From NCBI GenBank assembly GCA_027622355.1, contig JAQBZT010000171.1, positions 1 through 6,644 on the forward strand: a stretch of DNA of 6,644 nucleotides, read 5' to 3'. Source of the DNA: a bacterium. Lineage in GTDB: Bacteria > UBA8248. Positions 5,821 through 6,644 of this stretch are shown piece by piece (within the stretch, counting starts at the first letter, position 1; the number at the start of each line of letters is the position of its first letter). The translations under genes and the position numbers were made by a program. Under the pieces are notes generated by a model. That model saw nothing but the letters and a program-made list of their open reading frames with translations, was not told the origin of the DNA and ran no database searches.

Positions 5821-6315
5821 ATGGTTCGGATGATCGATCTGATTAAAAGCTCGAAAAACGCGGTCGCCGGCAACGACAAGGACAAAAAGCCGGCTTCCGC
5901 AGAATCCCGCGGCCGGGAAACCCCTTTCGCGCCGCCGGGCGGCGAGGAGGAGAAGCTCTCTTTTCCCCGGATGCGGGAAACCTCTCTTGCGAGCCCGCCT
6001 CCCTCGACGGGCCAAGGCGCACTCCTCCAGGGAAACGTGGATGAGTCCGGCAGCATCCGCACTCCCCGGAAGCTCGAGGCAAAAACGAAAAACTGCCCCT
6101 ATCTGGGCACCAAGAAAGACCGCAAAAACGCCAAGGACTACCCCGTCCCGACCAACGTCTGCTACGCACAGGCGTCGAAGCAAAAAACACTGCTGCGCAC
6201 GACGACGCTTCCCTACACGACGGTCAACGCGCAGCGCCAGCGCGAGTTCTGCCTCTCTTCTTATAACCGCTGCCCTGTCTACCAAGGCAAAGAAAAAGAA
6301 ACATCCCCCAGCTGA
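5821..6315 (+). CDS. Small Cys4 (CPYLG...CPVY) putative metal-binding protein, function unknown
   Basis: This 164-residue protein starts at the ATG at 5821, with GAGG at 5811-5814 placed 6 nt before it. Residues 1-90 are polar, rich in K, E, S and P, and probably disordered; no signal peptide or membrane segment is present. The C-terminal 60 residues form a compact module: NCPYLGTKKD (Cys92), PVPTNVCYA (Cys114), REFCLSSYNRCPVY (Cys144 and Cys151). The pattern C-x21-C-x29-C-x6-C with CPYLG, D, P..N.C, FCLS and CPVY resembles, from memory, an uncharacterised module seen next to LysM or other domains in Chloroflexi and other environmental bacteria. Zinc or iron-sulfur binding is an inference from the four cysteines. 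Here the module stands without a recognisable partner domain. The alcohol dehydrogenase follows 15 nt later and is probably in the same transcript. Confidence 0.8.
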   Translation: MVRMIDLIKSSKNAVAGNDKDKKPASAESRGRETPFAPPGGEEEKLSFPRMRETSLASPPPSTGQGALLQGNVDESGSIRTPRKLEAKTKNCPYLGTKKDRKNAKDYPVPTNVCYAQASKQKTLLRTTTLPYTTVNAQRQREFCLSSYNRCPVYQGKEKETSPS

Positions 6316-6330
6316 TTCGGGACTTTTCGC

Positions 6331-6644
6331 TTGCTCGCCATCCATCTCGAAGAGAACCGCGTTTCCCTCATCGAGCGCCCTATCCCCGTGCCGCCGCCGG
6401 GAGAGGCCCTCGTGCGGGTGCGGCGGGCGGGCGTCTGCGCCACCGATCTGGAGCTGATCCGCGGCTACATGGGATTTCGCGGCATCCTCGGCCACGAATT
6501 CGCCGGCGTGGTGGAAGGCCCGGAGAACCACCCCCTCGCGGGAAAGCGCGTGGTGGGCGAGATCAATTGCGGGTGCGGCACCTGCACGGTCTGCCGCTCG
6601 GGCCGTGAGCGGCACTGTCCGGACCGCAGCGTCCTCGGTATCCT
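6331..6644 (+). CDS. Zinc-dependent MDR alcohol dehydrogenase, N-terminal fragment (runs off right edge)
   Basis: The reading frame from the TTG at 6331 gives 104 residues before the window ends. A weak GGGA (6319-6322) lies 8 nt ahead, and the peptide begins as family members do (LAIHLEENRVSLIERP). Zinc ligands are clear: catalytic Cys36 (GVCATDLE) and His55-Glu56 (GHEFAG), and the structural zinc lobe Cys82-x2-Cys85-x2-Cys88-x7-Cys96. The segment GKRVVGEIN directly before the lobe resembles the uncharacterised zinc-dependent alcohol-dehydrogenase-like group of the medium-chain reductases. An extra Cys80 two residues before the lobe is unusual. The enzyme would oxidise an alcohol or polyol with NAD(P); the Rossmann domain and thus cofactor preference lie outside the window. 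It is likely co-transcribed with the Cys4 gene. Confidence 0.88.
   Translation, partial: MLAIHLEENRVSLIERPIPVPPPGEALVRVRRAGVCATDLELIRGYMGFRGILGHEFAGVVEGPENHPLAGKRVVGEINCGCGTCTVCRSGRERHCPDRSVLGI

Noticed and set aside
5764..6615. Open frame of 283 codons on the minus strand
   Set aside because: It is antisense to the Cys4 gene and the dehydrogenase, both of which have clear motifs on the plus strand.
1..6644. CRISPR array, tRNA/rRNA genes, insertion sequence or phage-type genes
   Set aside because: No regularly spaced direct repeats, cloverleaf-like segments, transposase motifs or terminal inverted repeats were seen.

Overview
The window is about 60% GC and gene-dense. It reads as a chromosomal segment of a free-living Gram-negative-type bacterium. 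Evidence includes a sigma-54 promoter, a signal-bearing C-terminal processing protease, a MalK-type ABC ATPase, frequent TTG starts and a glycosyltransferase resembling the rSAM/selenodomain-associated type. An uncultured lineage near Desulfobacterota, Nitrospinota or Tectomicrobia would fit, but this is a guess: there is no rRNA or other phylogenetic marker here.

Layout. (1) Positions 1-118, minus strand: the first 39 codons of a family-2 glycosyltransferase that runs off the left edge. (2) Positions 119-395: a divergent intergenic region with a textbook -24/-12 (sigma-54) promoter and an upstream imperfect inverted repeat. (3) Positions 396-1825: three tandem UspA-family genes read from that promoter, closed by a strong intrinsic terminator at 1851-1895. 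(4) Positions 2080-4714: a two-gene unit in which a MalK/PotA-type ABC ATPase (TTG start) is followed 4 nt later by an exported S41 C-terminal processing protease (TTG start). (5) Positions 5455-4703, minus strand: an EamA/DMT permease that overlaps the protease tail to tail by 12 nt. Its first membrane helix appears cut off from the only plausible ATG by a one-base frameshift at an A6/T6 tract. (6) Positions 5821-6644: a small Cys4 protein with an N-terminal low-complexity region, followed 15 nt later by the N-terminal third of a zinc-dependent MDR alcohol dehydrogenase that runs off the right edge.

How the parts may work together. The Usp cluster is a stress or starvation module that appears to be switched by an activator-dependent (sigma-54) promoter. 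The ABC ATPase and protease are probably translationally coupled, although no permease or binding protein for the ATPase lies in the window. The Cys4 protein and dehydrogenase are probably co-transcribed, but no functional link between them can be shown. I saw no tRNA, rRNA, CRISPR array, insertion sequence or phage-type gene. I also did not find a clearly new multi-gene system. The observations most worth following are the sigma-54-driven Usp operon, the Cys4 protein, the unusual ABC signature and the EamA frameshift.
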